Source: Erythrobacter litoralis HTCC2594 | Lineage (GTDB): Bacteria; Pseudomonadota; Alphaproteobacteria; Sphingomonadales; Sphingomonadaceae | Length of the DNA stretch: 64,000 nt | NCBI RefSeq assembly: GCF_000013005.1 | Contig: NC_007722.1 | Location: 2,485,501-2,549,500 of the forward strand | Reading direction: 5' to 3' | In this document: positions 1 to 6,934 of the stretch, piece by piece | Position numbering within the stretch: position 1 is the first letter of the stretch | Layout of the letters: the number at the start of each line of letters is the position of its first letter | Notes under the pieces: generated by a model | Seen by the model: the letters and a program-made list of their open reading frames with translations, nothing else | The model's database searches: none | Told to the model about the DNA's origin: nothing | Translations under genes and position numbers: made by a program

Positions 1-587
1 CGCGCGGCGTTGAACAGGTGGCTGGTCCCCTTGGCGAGGACCGCCGCCATCACCGCATTCTCGGTCGCGCCGACCGAAACGACGGGAAAATCGAACTTCC
101 CGCCGGGCAATCCGCCGTCTGGCGCAACTGCCTTCACGTAGCCTTGCGCCATTTCGATCTCAGCCCCCAGCGCTTCGAGCGCCTTGAGATGCAGGTCGAT
201 CGGCCGGTTGCCGATCGCGCAGCCGCCGGGCAGCGACACGGTCGCCTCCCCCATCCGCGCGAGCATCGGGCCGAGCACCAGGATCGAGGCGCGCATCTTG
301 CGGACGAGATCATAGGGGGCGACGCTGGAGGTGATCCGCGTCGCTTCCATGGTCATGACGCGGCCGAAATCCTCCGGGCGCTTGCCCTGCACTGCGGTCA
401 TCACGCCGAACTGGTTCATCAGATGCTGGAAGCCGTCGATATCAGCCAGGCGCGGCAGGTTGCGCAAGGTGAGCGGTTCGTCGGTCAACAGCGCACAGGG
501 AATGAGCGTCAACGCGGAGTTCTTGGCACCCGAAATCGGGATTGTGCCGGAAAGGCGATTGCCGCCACGAATTACGAGTTTGTCCAT
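1..587 (-). CDS. murA: UDP-N-acetylglucosamine 1-carboxyvinyltransferase, N-terminal part
   Basis: This is the first enzyme of peptidoglycan precursor synthesis; it transfers enolpyruvate from PEP to UDP-GlcNAc in the cytoplasm. Only about 195 of the usual 420-430 residues are in the window, because the gene runs off the left edge. The protein begins [10 protein letters not shown] and continues with the family pattern ISGAKNSAL, which carries the substrate-binding Lys and Asn. The catalytic loop reads [15 protein letters not shown], so the Cys that adds to PEP (Cys115 in E. coli) is present, making the usual fosfomycin target residue intact. The gene is divergent from galU with a 119-base gap. 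The start is the ATG ending at 587. The identification is firm; nothing can be said about the C-terminal half. Confidence 0.93.
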   Translation of the reverse strand, partial: MDKLVIRGGNRLSGTIPISGAKNSALTLIPCALLTDEPLTLRNLPRLADIDGFQHLMNQFGVMTAVQGKRPEDFGRVMTMEATRITSSVAPYDLVRKMRASILVLGPMLARMGEATVSLPGGCAIGNRPIDLHLKALEALGAEIEMAQGYVKAVAPDGGLPGGKFDFPVVSVGATENAVMAAVLAKGTSHLFNAA

Positions 588-706
588 GCCAAGGCGTTTA
601 GCCCATTCGCCCGCGCTGGCAACCGGCGCAGTCACCGGCACAGTCATAGTACGGCAACATCGCTGCGACAGTTGACGGCGCGACCAGACGCCTTATCGCC
701 AGAGCC

Positions 707-1588
707 ATGACCGCCCATAAACCCATTAGAAAAGCCGTTTTCCCCGTCGCGGGTCTCGGCACGCGCTTCCTTCCCGCCACCAAGGCGATCCCGAAAGAGC
801 TCCTGCCGATCGTCGACCGGCCGCTGATCCAGTATGCGGTCGACGAAGCGCGCGAGGCGGGGATCGAGCAGATGATCTTCGTCACCGGTCGCGGCAAGAC
901 CGCAATCGTCGAACATTTCGACGTCGCCTACGAGCTGGAAAGCACGATGAGCGAGCGCGGCAAGGACATGGGCGTGCTCGATCCTACCCGCGCCACACCG
1001 GGCGACATCATCACCGTGCGTCAGCAGGTCCCGCTGGGTCTCGGCCACGCGATCTGGTGCGCCCGCGCCATCGTCGGCGACGAACCCTTCGCAATTTTCC
1101 TGCCCGACGAACTGATGATTTCCCACCAGGGCGGCGCCGGCTGCATGAAACAGATGGTCGATGCCTACGAAACCCGTGGCGGCAATCTGATCAGCGTGCT
1201 CGAAGTGCCCCATGACGAGGTCTCGAGCTACGGCGTGATCGATCCGGGCGCAGAGCATGGCAATTTGACCGAAGTGAAAGGCCTGGTCGAGAAACCGCCG
1301 GTCGAGCAGGCACCGTCGAACAAGATCGTCTCGGGCCGCTACATACTCCAGCCCGAGGTCATGCGCATTCTCGAGGACCAGGAAAAGGGCGCTGGCGGCG
1401 AGATCCAGCTGACCGACGCTATGGCCAAGATGATCGGCCAGCAGCCGTTCCACGCGGTCACCTTCGATGGCAACCGTTACGATTGCGGCAGCAAACTCGG
1501 CTTCGTCGAGGCGACGCTGGCGCTGGCGCTGGAGCGCGAGGACATGGGCGCTGAAGTGCGAGCAATGGCACAGCGGTTGCTGGGCTAG
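707..1588 (+). CDS. galU: UTP--glucose-1-phosphate uridylyltransferase
   Basis: This enzyme makes UDP-glucose from UTP and glucose-1-phosphate for envelope polysaccharides and glycolipids. The 293-residue product has the nucleotidyltransferase signature GLGTRFLPATKAIPKELLP near residues 16-34, where the Arg and Lys bind the UTP phosphates. The family motifs GLGHAIWCAR, FLPDE and a late VEKP segment follow in order. Length matches bacterial GalU (about 290-300 residues). It stands alone on the plus strand, divergent from murA, and its stop overlaps the stop of the opposite SDR gene by four bases. Function is clear from the motifs. Confidence 0.95.
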   Translation: MTAHKPIRKAVFPVAGLGTRFLPATKAIPKELLPIVDRPLIQYAVDEAREAGIEQMIFVTGRGKTAIVEHFDVAYELESTMSERGKDMGVLDPTRATPGDIITVRQQVPLGLGHAIWCARAIVGDEPFAIFLPDELMISHQGGAGCMKQMVDAYETRGGNLISVLEVPHDEVSSYGVIDPGAEHGNLTEVKGLVEKPPVEQAPSNKIVSGRYILQPEVMRILEDQEKGAGGEIQLTDAMAKMIGQQPFHAVTFDGNRYDCGSKLGFVEATLALALEREDMGAEVRAMAQRLLG

Positions 1589-2322
1589 GACAAGGTCAAC
1601 CCGCCGTCGACGACGATGGTCTGGCCCAATATGTAAGAGGACAGGGGAGAGGCAAGAAACAATGCCGCCCCTGCCAATTCACTTGGCTCACCCATTCGAT
1701 GGAGCGGGATCTTGGCGAGCGCGCCTTCGAGGCGCTTGGGGTGATCGGTCGTGACCTTGGTCATCTTGGTCGCGACAAAACCCGGCGCAATCCCGTTCAC
1801 GCGAATGCCCTCTTCGGCAAAGGCAGCGGCAAGATTGCGCACCAGTGCCACCGCGCCCGCCTTGCTCGCGCCATAGGCGGGATTGCCGACCGTCGCGTGG
1901 AAAGCGGCGGTCGAGCTGACTGCAATGAGGCTGCCTTTCGCTTCGGCCAGTGCGGTGCGGTATTTGCGCGCGCAGTCCATGATCGAGCTGAGGTTGACCG
2001 CCAGCACCCGGTCCCAACCCTCGCGCTCGAACTCGGCGCGGCGATATTCGACAGCACCCTGGCAGCAGACAAGGACATCGAGACTGTCGTAATCGGGCGC
2101 GTTTTCGATCTGCGACGGGTCGCTCACATCGACCTGGGTGTAGTGCAGGCCGGTGAGGTCCGAGCCGTCTTCGTCGGCATAATCCGCTGCGCCGGGTCGT
2201 GTGCCCCAGACATGTACTTCTGCCCCTCGTCCATGAAACGCCTGCGCCATGCCGTTGCCGATCCCGCTCGAACCGCCGACGATGAGGACGCGCTTGCCTG
2301 TGAAGTCTAGTGGATCGCTCAT
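1585..2322 (-). CDS. SDR family oxidoreductase
   Basis: A 245-residue classical short-chain dehydrogenase/reductase. The Rossmann glycine motif GGSSGIG lies near residue 16, the NNAG-like position reads CCQGA, the catalytic Ser is in VSSTAA and the catalytic Tyr-Lys pair is in YGASK. The C-terminal segment ends VVDGG, typical of the FabG-like branch. It is the last gene of a three-gene minus-strand operon: its start overlaps the stop of the P450 gene by four bases (ATGA), so the two are probably translationally coupled. That context suggests it oxidises an alcohol made by the P450 or acts in beta-oxidation of the same substrate. The substrate itself cannot be read from the sequence. NAD(H) versus NADP(H) preference is uncertain. 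Confidence 0.88.
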   Translation of the reverse strand: MSDPLDFTGKRVLIVGGSSGIGNGMAQAFHGRGAEVHVWGTRPGAADYADEDGSDLTGLHYTQVDVSDPSQIENAPDYDSLDVLVCCQGAVEYRRAEFEREGWDRVLAVNLSSIMDCARKYRTALAEAKGSLIAVSSTAAFHATVGNPAYGASKAGAVALVRNLAAAFAEEGIRVNGIAPGFVATKMTKVTTDHPKRLEGALAKIPLHRMGEPSELAGAALFLASPLSSYILGQTIVVDGGLTLS

Positions 2323-3617
2323 GCCGGGGTAATCCGCAGAGGCAGGGTCTTGAGCCCACCGACGAAAGTCGAGGTCGAGCGCTTGGGCTCACCGGCCAGC
2401 TCTACCGTCTCGACCCGGTCGAGAAGGGCCTCGAACAGGATGCGCATTTCCAGCCGCGCCAGGTGCAGGCCAAGGCACTGGTGTGCCCCTGCACCGAAGG
2501 CGAGGTGCCGGTTCGGGCTGCGCGCAGCGTCGAATTTGCGGGGGTTCTCGAATTGCGCAGGGTCGTGATTGGCGGCGACATAACTCATCATCAACCAATC
2601 GCCCTTCTTGATCGCCTGATTGCCCAACTCGGTATCTTCGGCTGCCGTGCGCATGAAATGCTGCACCGGAGTGGTCCAGCGGATCGCTTCTTCGACGATG
2701 CCCGGCAACAGCGAGCGATCGGCTTTCACCTTGGCCCATTGCTCCGGATCCTGCGCCAGCGCCTGCATCGCGCCTGCAGTGCTGGCGGAGGTTGTGTCAT
2801 GCCCGGCGGTGGCGACGATGATGTAGTAGCCCGCCATGTCGCGATCAGGCAGCGGCTCGCCATCGACCGTTGCATTGGCGATCACGCTGGCGACATCGTC
2901 GGTCGGATTCTCGCGGCGCTGGTTTGCAATCTCGGCAAAGTAATCCTCGAAACTCTTCACCGCGCCCGAGACGAGTTGCAGCACCTGCTCGGGCGTCATA
3001 TTCTCCATGCCGGTGCCGGACAAGTCGGCGTCCTGCCCGCCGAACATCTGCTGCGTCAGCATCAGCATACGCGGCTCGTCTTCCTCCGGTACGCCGAGAA
3101 TCTGCATCACGACATGCAACGGATAGGGTGCGGAGACGAGCTTGCAGAAGTCCAATTCCGGGCCGGCCTCGAGCAGCTTGTCGACGACGCGATTGGCGAT
3201 AATGCGGATTTCGCCTTCGATCTTCGCCAGGTTGCGCGGCATGAACCAGTCCTGCGTCAGCCGCCGATACTTCGGGTGGACCGGCGCATCGAATACGACC
3301 AGCGAATCGACCAGCATGTCGCTGCCCGTCGCCGCGCGAGAAAATTCGATCGCCGAGTTGAGGCTGAATACGACCGGGCGCGGATTGTTGAGGAAGGTTC
3401 TGTTGTCCTTGCTCATCCGCATGACGTCTTCGTAGCGAGTGACGAGCCAGAAGGGTTCGAACAGACCCTCTTCGTCCGGGACGATTTTCGCCACCGGGGA
3501 TTCCGCGCGCAGTCTGTCGAATGTGTCGAGCAGCGACCCCCACTCGGCGTAGCTGTGCGGATCGATCACTTCACGGGCAGTGTCAGGCGGCAGGATCGGC
3601 GTTCCGCTCGCCATCAT
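2319..3617 (-). CDS. cytochrome P450
   Basis: A soluble bacterial class I P450 of 432 residues. The I-helix oxygen-activation motif is AGHDTTS, the K-helix ExxR is in EEAIRW, and the heme-binding loop FGAGAHQCLG carries the proximal Cys ligand. There is no membrane anchor and no fused reductase, so it needs a separate ferredoxin and reductase; no ferredoxin gene is visible in the window. It lies between a CoA ligase and an SDR, overlapping each by four bases. The order CoA ligase, P450, SDR implies oxidation of a terpenoid, steroid-like or aliphatic acid, but this is inference. It clearly differs from the CYP153-type P450 at 32501-33838. Confidence 0.9.
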   Translation of the reverse strand: MMASGTPILPPDTAREVIDPHSYAEWGSLLDTFDRLRAESPVAKIVPDEEGLFEPFWLVTRYEDVMRMSKDNRTFLNNPRPVVFSLNSAIEFSRAATGSDMLVDSLVVFDAPVHPKYRRLTQDWFMPRNLAKIEGEIRIIANRVVDKLLEAGPELDFCKLVSAPYPLHVVMQILGVPEEDEPRMLMLTQQMFGGQDADLSGTGMENMTPEQVLQLVSGAVKSFEDYFAEIANQRRENPTDDVASVIANATVDGEPLPDRDMAGYYIIVATAGHDTTSASTAGAMQALAQDPEQWAKVKADRSLLPGIVEEAIRWTTPVQHFMRTAAEDTELGNQAIKKGDWLMMSYVAANHDPAQFENPRKFDAARSPNRHLAFGAGAHQCLGLHLARLEMRILFEALLDRVETVELAGEPKRSTSTFVGGLKTLPLRITPA

Positions 3618-5152
3618 GTTGACTCCTCGGCCTTGGCCGCGAATTCATCCCGCAATTCGCGCTTGTAGAGTTTGCCATTGGCTTCGCGCGGCAGATCGGG
3701 ACGGAAATCGAACAGCCGGGGCATCTTGATCCGGGAGAGGTTGGGCGCGAGATAATCGCGCAATTCGCCTTCGAACGCCTCTCCCGCATCGCTCATGTCC
3801 TTGGGCTGCACCACGGCCACGACTTTTTCACCGAGGTCCGGGTCCGGCGCGCCGATCACGGCGGCGTCCATCACCTTGGGATGGCTGATCAGCAGGTTCT
3901 CGATCTCCTGCGGGTAGATGTTGACGCCGCCGCTGATGATCATGTGGCTCTTGCGGTCGGTCAGATAGAGAAATCCGTCCTCGTCCACATGGCCGATATC
4001 GCCCAGCGTCATCCACCCCTTGGGATGCATGGCATCCTTCGTCTTGTCCGGATCGTTGTGATAGGTCGGCAGGATATCGTTTTCGAAAAAGATCAGCCCG
4101 TCCGTCCCTGCCGGCACTTCCTCCCCGTCCGGCCCGCAGATGTGGAGCGTGCCGTGGATCGCGCGACCGACAGTGCCCGGATGGGTCAACCAGTCCTCGC
4201 TCTTCACCAGCGTCATGCCGATCCCTTCCGAGCCGGCATAGTATTCGTTCACGATCGGCCCCCACCATTCGATCATCTGCTTCTTGATCGGCACCGGGCA
4301 GGGTGCGGCAGCATGGAGCGCGCGCTGGTGGCTGGAGAGATCGTATCTGGTGCGGATTTCCTCGGGCAGCTTGAGCATGCGCACGAAATGCGTCGGTACC
4401 CACTGGCTGTCGGTGACCTTGTACTTCTCGATCGCTTCGAGCGCGGTCTCGGGATCGAACTTGGCCATCATCACCACCGTGCCGCCAAGGCGATGGACGG
4501 TGGAGGACCAGCCGATCGGCGCTGCATGATAGAGCGGCGCGGGCGACAAGTAGACCATGCTGCCGTCCGCCGGCATCCCCGCCCCCATGATCGCGAGGCC
4601 CATCAACGGATTGGCCGCCAGCGGATCGGGATCTTCCGGCGGCGCGGGCCGGATGCCCTTGGGGCGCCCGGTGGTGCCGGAGGAATACAGCATCACCAAC
4701 CCGGCGCGCTGGTCGTCGATCGGCTCGGATGGCTGCGCGTCGAGCGCGGCGGCGAAATCCTCGTCGCCTTCGCCGTCCATCATCAAAACTGGCAGGTCGG
4801 AGCATTCCGCACGAATGCCCTGCATCACATCGTCGAACGCCGTCGATGTGATCAGCAGCTTGGCTTCGCTGTCTTTGAGGATATAGGCGATCTCGGGCGC
4901 GGTCAGCCGGGTGGAGATCGGCACCAGCATCGTGCCGGCGCGCTGCGAGCCCCAGATCAGCGTGTAGAACTCGGCCCGGTTCTCCAGCAGGACGGCGAAG
5001 GCCTCGTCATGGCCGATGCCCCGTGCGCGCAGCAAATGCGCAAACCGGTTCGAGGCTGCGTCCATCTCGCCGAAAGTAACGGTCTCTCCGGTTCCCGCCA
5101 TAATGACGGCCGGATGATCGGGGCGCGCGGCGGCATGTTGAATCGGATGCAT
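3614..5152 (-). CDS. AMP-dependent acyl-CoA synthetase
   Basis: A 512-residue member of the ANL adenylating superfamily, forming acyl-CoA from a free acid, ATP and CoA. The P-loop-like A3 motif reads YSSGTTGRPKG, the A5 region contains EYYAGSEGIG, the hinge region has LTDRKSHMI, and the C-terminal domain ends near GKLYKREL, whose Lys is the acyl-adenylation lysine. It is the first gene of an operon with a P450 and an SDR, whose frames overlap by four bases each. It may activate a carboxylate that the other two enzymes act on. The upstream 171 bases contain only the terminator of the M23 gene and no obvious promoter. Confidence 0.9.
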   Translation of the reverse strand: MHPIQHAAARPDHPAVIMAGTGETVTFGEMDAASNRFAHLLRARGIGHDEAFAVLLENRAEFYTLIWGSQRAGTMLVPISTRLTAPEIAYILKDSEAKLLITSTAFDDVMQGIRAECSDLPVLMMDGEGDEDFAAALDAQPSEPIDDQRAGLVMLYSSGTTGRPKGIRPAPPEDPDPLAANPLMGLAIMGAGMPADGSMVYLSPAPLYHAAPIGWSSTVHRLGGTVVMMAKFDPETALEAIEKYKVTDSQWVPTHFVRMLKLPEEIRTRYDLSSHQRALHAAAPCPVPIKKQMIEWWGPIVNEYYAGSEGIGMTLVKSEDWLTHPGTVGRAIHGTLHICGPDGEEVPAGTDGLIFFENDILPTYHNDPDKTKDAMHPKGWMTLGDIGHVDEDGFLYLTDRKSHMIISGGVNIYPQEIENLLISHPKVMDAAVIGAPDPDLGEKVVAVVQPKDMSDAGEAFEGELRDYLAPNLSRIKMPRLFDFRPDLPREANGKLYKRELRDEFAAKAEEST

Positions 5153-5238
5153 GTGTTTTCTCTCCCATGAGAGAAAGTCTTATCCAGCAACCGATTTCGG
5201 GCAAGGAGATTCCGCCGCCGGATTGCGCCTGCGAACAC

Positions 5239-5266
5239 AAAAAAGGCGGCGGGATGACCCGCCGCC
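5239..5266 (-). terminator. rho-independent terminator after the M23 peptidase gene
   Basis: A perfect nine-base stem (GGCGGCGGG / CCCGCCGCC, arms 5245-5253 and 5258-5266) encloses a four-base loop. It is followed on the minus strand by six T residues at 5239-5244. It lies 57 bases downstream of the M23 gene and separates it from the CoA ligase operon. Confidence 0.88.
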
Positions 5267-5323
5267 CATTGAAGGACACCCTCTCCTGATGTCCAAGCCG
5301 CTTTATAGCGGAAACTCGATATG

Positions 5324-6025
5324 TCAGTCGCCGCCGACTGCGCCGCGACCGGTCGCTTCGGCGAAGGCGATCTGCGTGTCGCTCTCGACCATATAGGGGA
5401 TCGGATTGACCGCAACCCCGCCCACGCGGACTTCGTAATGCAGGTGCGGCCCGGTCGAGCGTCCGGTCGAGCCGACATAACCGATCAGATCGCCCTTCTG
5501 CACGAATTCGCCCTTGTCGACGACGATGCGCGAAAGATGCGCGAAGCGCGTTTCGAGATCGTTGCCGTGACCGATCTGGATGTACTTGCCGTAGCTCGAG
5601 AACCATTGCGCCATTTCGACGAGCCCGTCGCCCGTGGCATAGACCGGCGTACCGGTCGGCGCGGCGAGGTCGACGCCCTTGTGGCTGCGGCGGCCACCCA
5701 GGACCGGGTGAGTACGCATGCCGTAACCGCTCGTCAGGCTCGCGCCTTCGAGCGGCATGCGAGAGGGAATGGAGACCCCGCTGCTGCGCGTCTTCGTGGT
5801 GCTGGAGCCGGTGCCCTTGTCGAGCCCTTCCCACTGCGCGAACAGCTCGCGGAACTGGTCGTCGCCCTTGCCCAGCGGCGACGCCGATTCCTTGACCGGC
5901 TTGGTCACTTCGACAGACGCGGCAGAAGCGCTGGTGTTGGCACTTGCTGGCGATACGATCCCTACGGTCAGCGATGCTGCAATAAGTGCACCGGTCTTGG
6001 CCGTAGCCTTGAGAAATGAAATCAC
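5324..6025 (-). CDS. M23 family metallopeptidase, exported
   Basis: A 233-residue exported peptidoglycan endopeptidase of the LytM/M23 class. Residues 1-30 form a signal peptide (basic start, a hydrophobic ALIAASLTVGIV core, then PASAN). The peptidase domain fills the second half. The first zinc ligands are in MRTHPVLGGRRSHKGVDLA (His and Asp), and the last in HLHYEVR (HxH). Because the metal residues look complete, it may be an active enzyme rather than a degenerate activator. No coiled coil is evident. The gene has its own terminator, and the preceding DUF455 remnant is broken, so it is probably transcribed alone. Confidence 0.9.
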   Translation of the reverse strand: MISFLKATAKTGALIAASLTVGIVSPASANTSASAASVEVTKPVKESASPLGKGDDQFRELFAQWEGLDKGTGSSTTKTRSSGVSIPSRMPLEGASLTSGYGMRTHPVLGGRRSHKGVDLAAPTGTPVYATGDGLVEMAQWFSSYGKYIQIGHGNDLETRFAHLSRIVVDKGEFVQKGDLIGYVGSTGRSTGPHLHYEVRVGGVAVNPIPYMVESDTQIAFAEATGRGAVGGD

Positions 6026-6129
6026 GAACCCGTCCTTCGGATACGGCGCGTCCCGACGCCGCAGACCCTGTTTTTTGTGACGCGGGAACCAATGCCCGCT
6101 TGGTGGGTTCGTGTTATCGAGCCAAAATC

Positions 6130-6455
6130 TTAAGACGCAAGGCTGTCATAAAAGTCTCGCGACAAACCGGCTGCAAGACGCGCCGAGTCGTTGAATGGCG
6201 GCCAAATCCCACCTCTGCAGTGCGACTCGACCAGCGTTTTCCAGCGCTTCCGCGGTGATTCCCCTAAGGATTTGGCCATTGCGACAAGATGCTTGATGCC
6301 GAAACCGACATCGTGGATTTCGTCGTCAAGTATCCTCTCCAAAATCTTTGCGCGCTGACATCGCCCTGCGAACGCATACGTTTCAGCGTCGCCGACGTGG
6401 CGTCGAGCCCCCGCGCCTCCAGCATCATCGGTACGACCGCGAAGGAAGGCGGGGC
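6130..6455 (-). pseudogene. DUF455 (ferritin-like) gene remnant, truncated and frameshifted
   Basis: Between bcp and the M23 gene the minus strand encodes the C-terminal part of a DUF455/COG2833-type protein in two frames. The first block reads VVPMMLEARGLDAT (from about 6450 to 6360). Translation must then shift frame near 6345-6355 to continue as KILERILDDEIHDVGFG, then KRWKTLVESHCRGG and PPFNDSARLAAGLS, ending with a stop at 6130. These blocks match the order I know for the family, which is roughly 260-270 residues. Only about 105 codons remain, starting directly after the bcp stop, so the N-terminal half is missing. No start codon or ribosome site fits. It is best read as a decayed gene left by a deletion that joined it to bcp. 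Confidence 0.72.
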
Positions 6456-6460
6456 TTTTC

Positions 6461-6934
6461 TCAAAGAGACTGCGCCGCCGCCAGCGCTTCGTCGACGTGG
6501 CCCTTCACCTTCACCTTGTCCCATACGCGGGCGATCGTGCCGTCTGTGTCGACCAGGTAGGTGGTGCGGACCATTCCCATGAAGGTCTTCCCGTACATCT
6601 TCTTCTCGGTCCAGATTTCCAGCGCATCGGAAAGCCCAGCGTCCTGCGCGTCGGTCGCCAGGTCGACCGTAAGCCCGTGCTTGGCGATGAAATTCTGATG
6701 CTTCTTCGGCGAATCCTTGCTCACCCCCAGGATCGCGCAACCTGCTTTCTCGAAATCCGCCTTGGCCGCCGAAAACTCAGTCGCTTCGGTCGTACAGCCC
6801 GGCGTATTATCCTTCGGATAGAAGAACAGCACGAGCTTCCTGCCTGCATAATCCGACGGCTTCACGCTGCCGCCATCGGGGGTCTCCATGACGATATCGG
6901 GCATCGGATCGCCTTCGTGGGGACGTTCGCTCAT
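6461..6934 (-). CDS. bcp: thioredoxin-dependent peroxiredoxin, Bcp/PrxQ type
   Basis: A 157-residue peroxiredoxin that reduces hydrogen peroxide and alkyl hydroperoxides using thioredoxin. The peroxidatic Cys is in FYPKDNTPGCTTEA, and the resolving Cys of PrxQ follows five residues after it only in some subgroups. Here the next Cys is in KAGCAILGVS, so the resolving partner may be distant or intermolecular. I chose the ATG at 6934 (protein MSERPHEGDP) rather than a longer frame, because it overlaps the glnE stop by one base (TGATG), typical coupling. The gene is downstream of glnE in one operon and its end abuts the DUF455 remnant. Confidence 0.9.
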   Translation of the reverse strand: MSERPHEGDPMPDIVMETPDGGSVKPSDYAGRKLVLFFYPKDNTPGCTTEATEFSAAKADFEKAGCAILGVSKDSPKKHQNFIAKHGLTVDLATDAQDAGLSDALEIWTEKKMYGKTFMGMVRTTYLVDTDGTIARVWDKVKVKGHVDEALAAAQSL

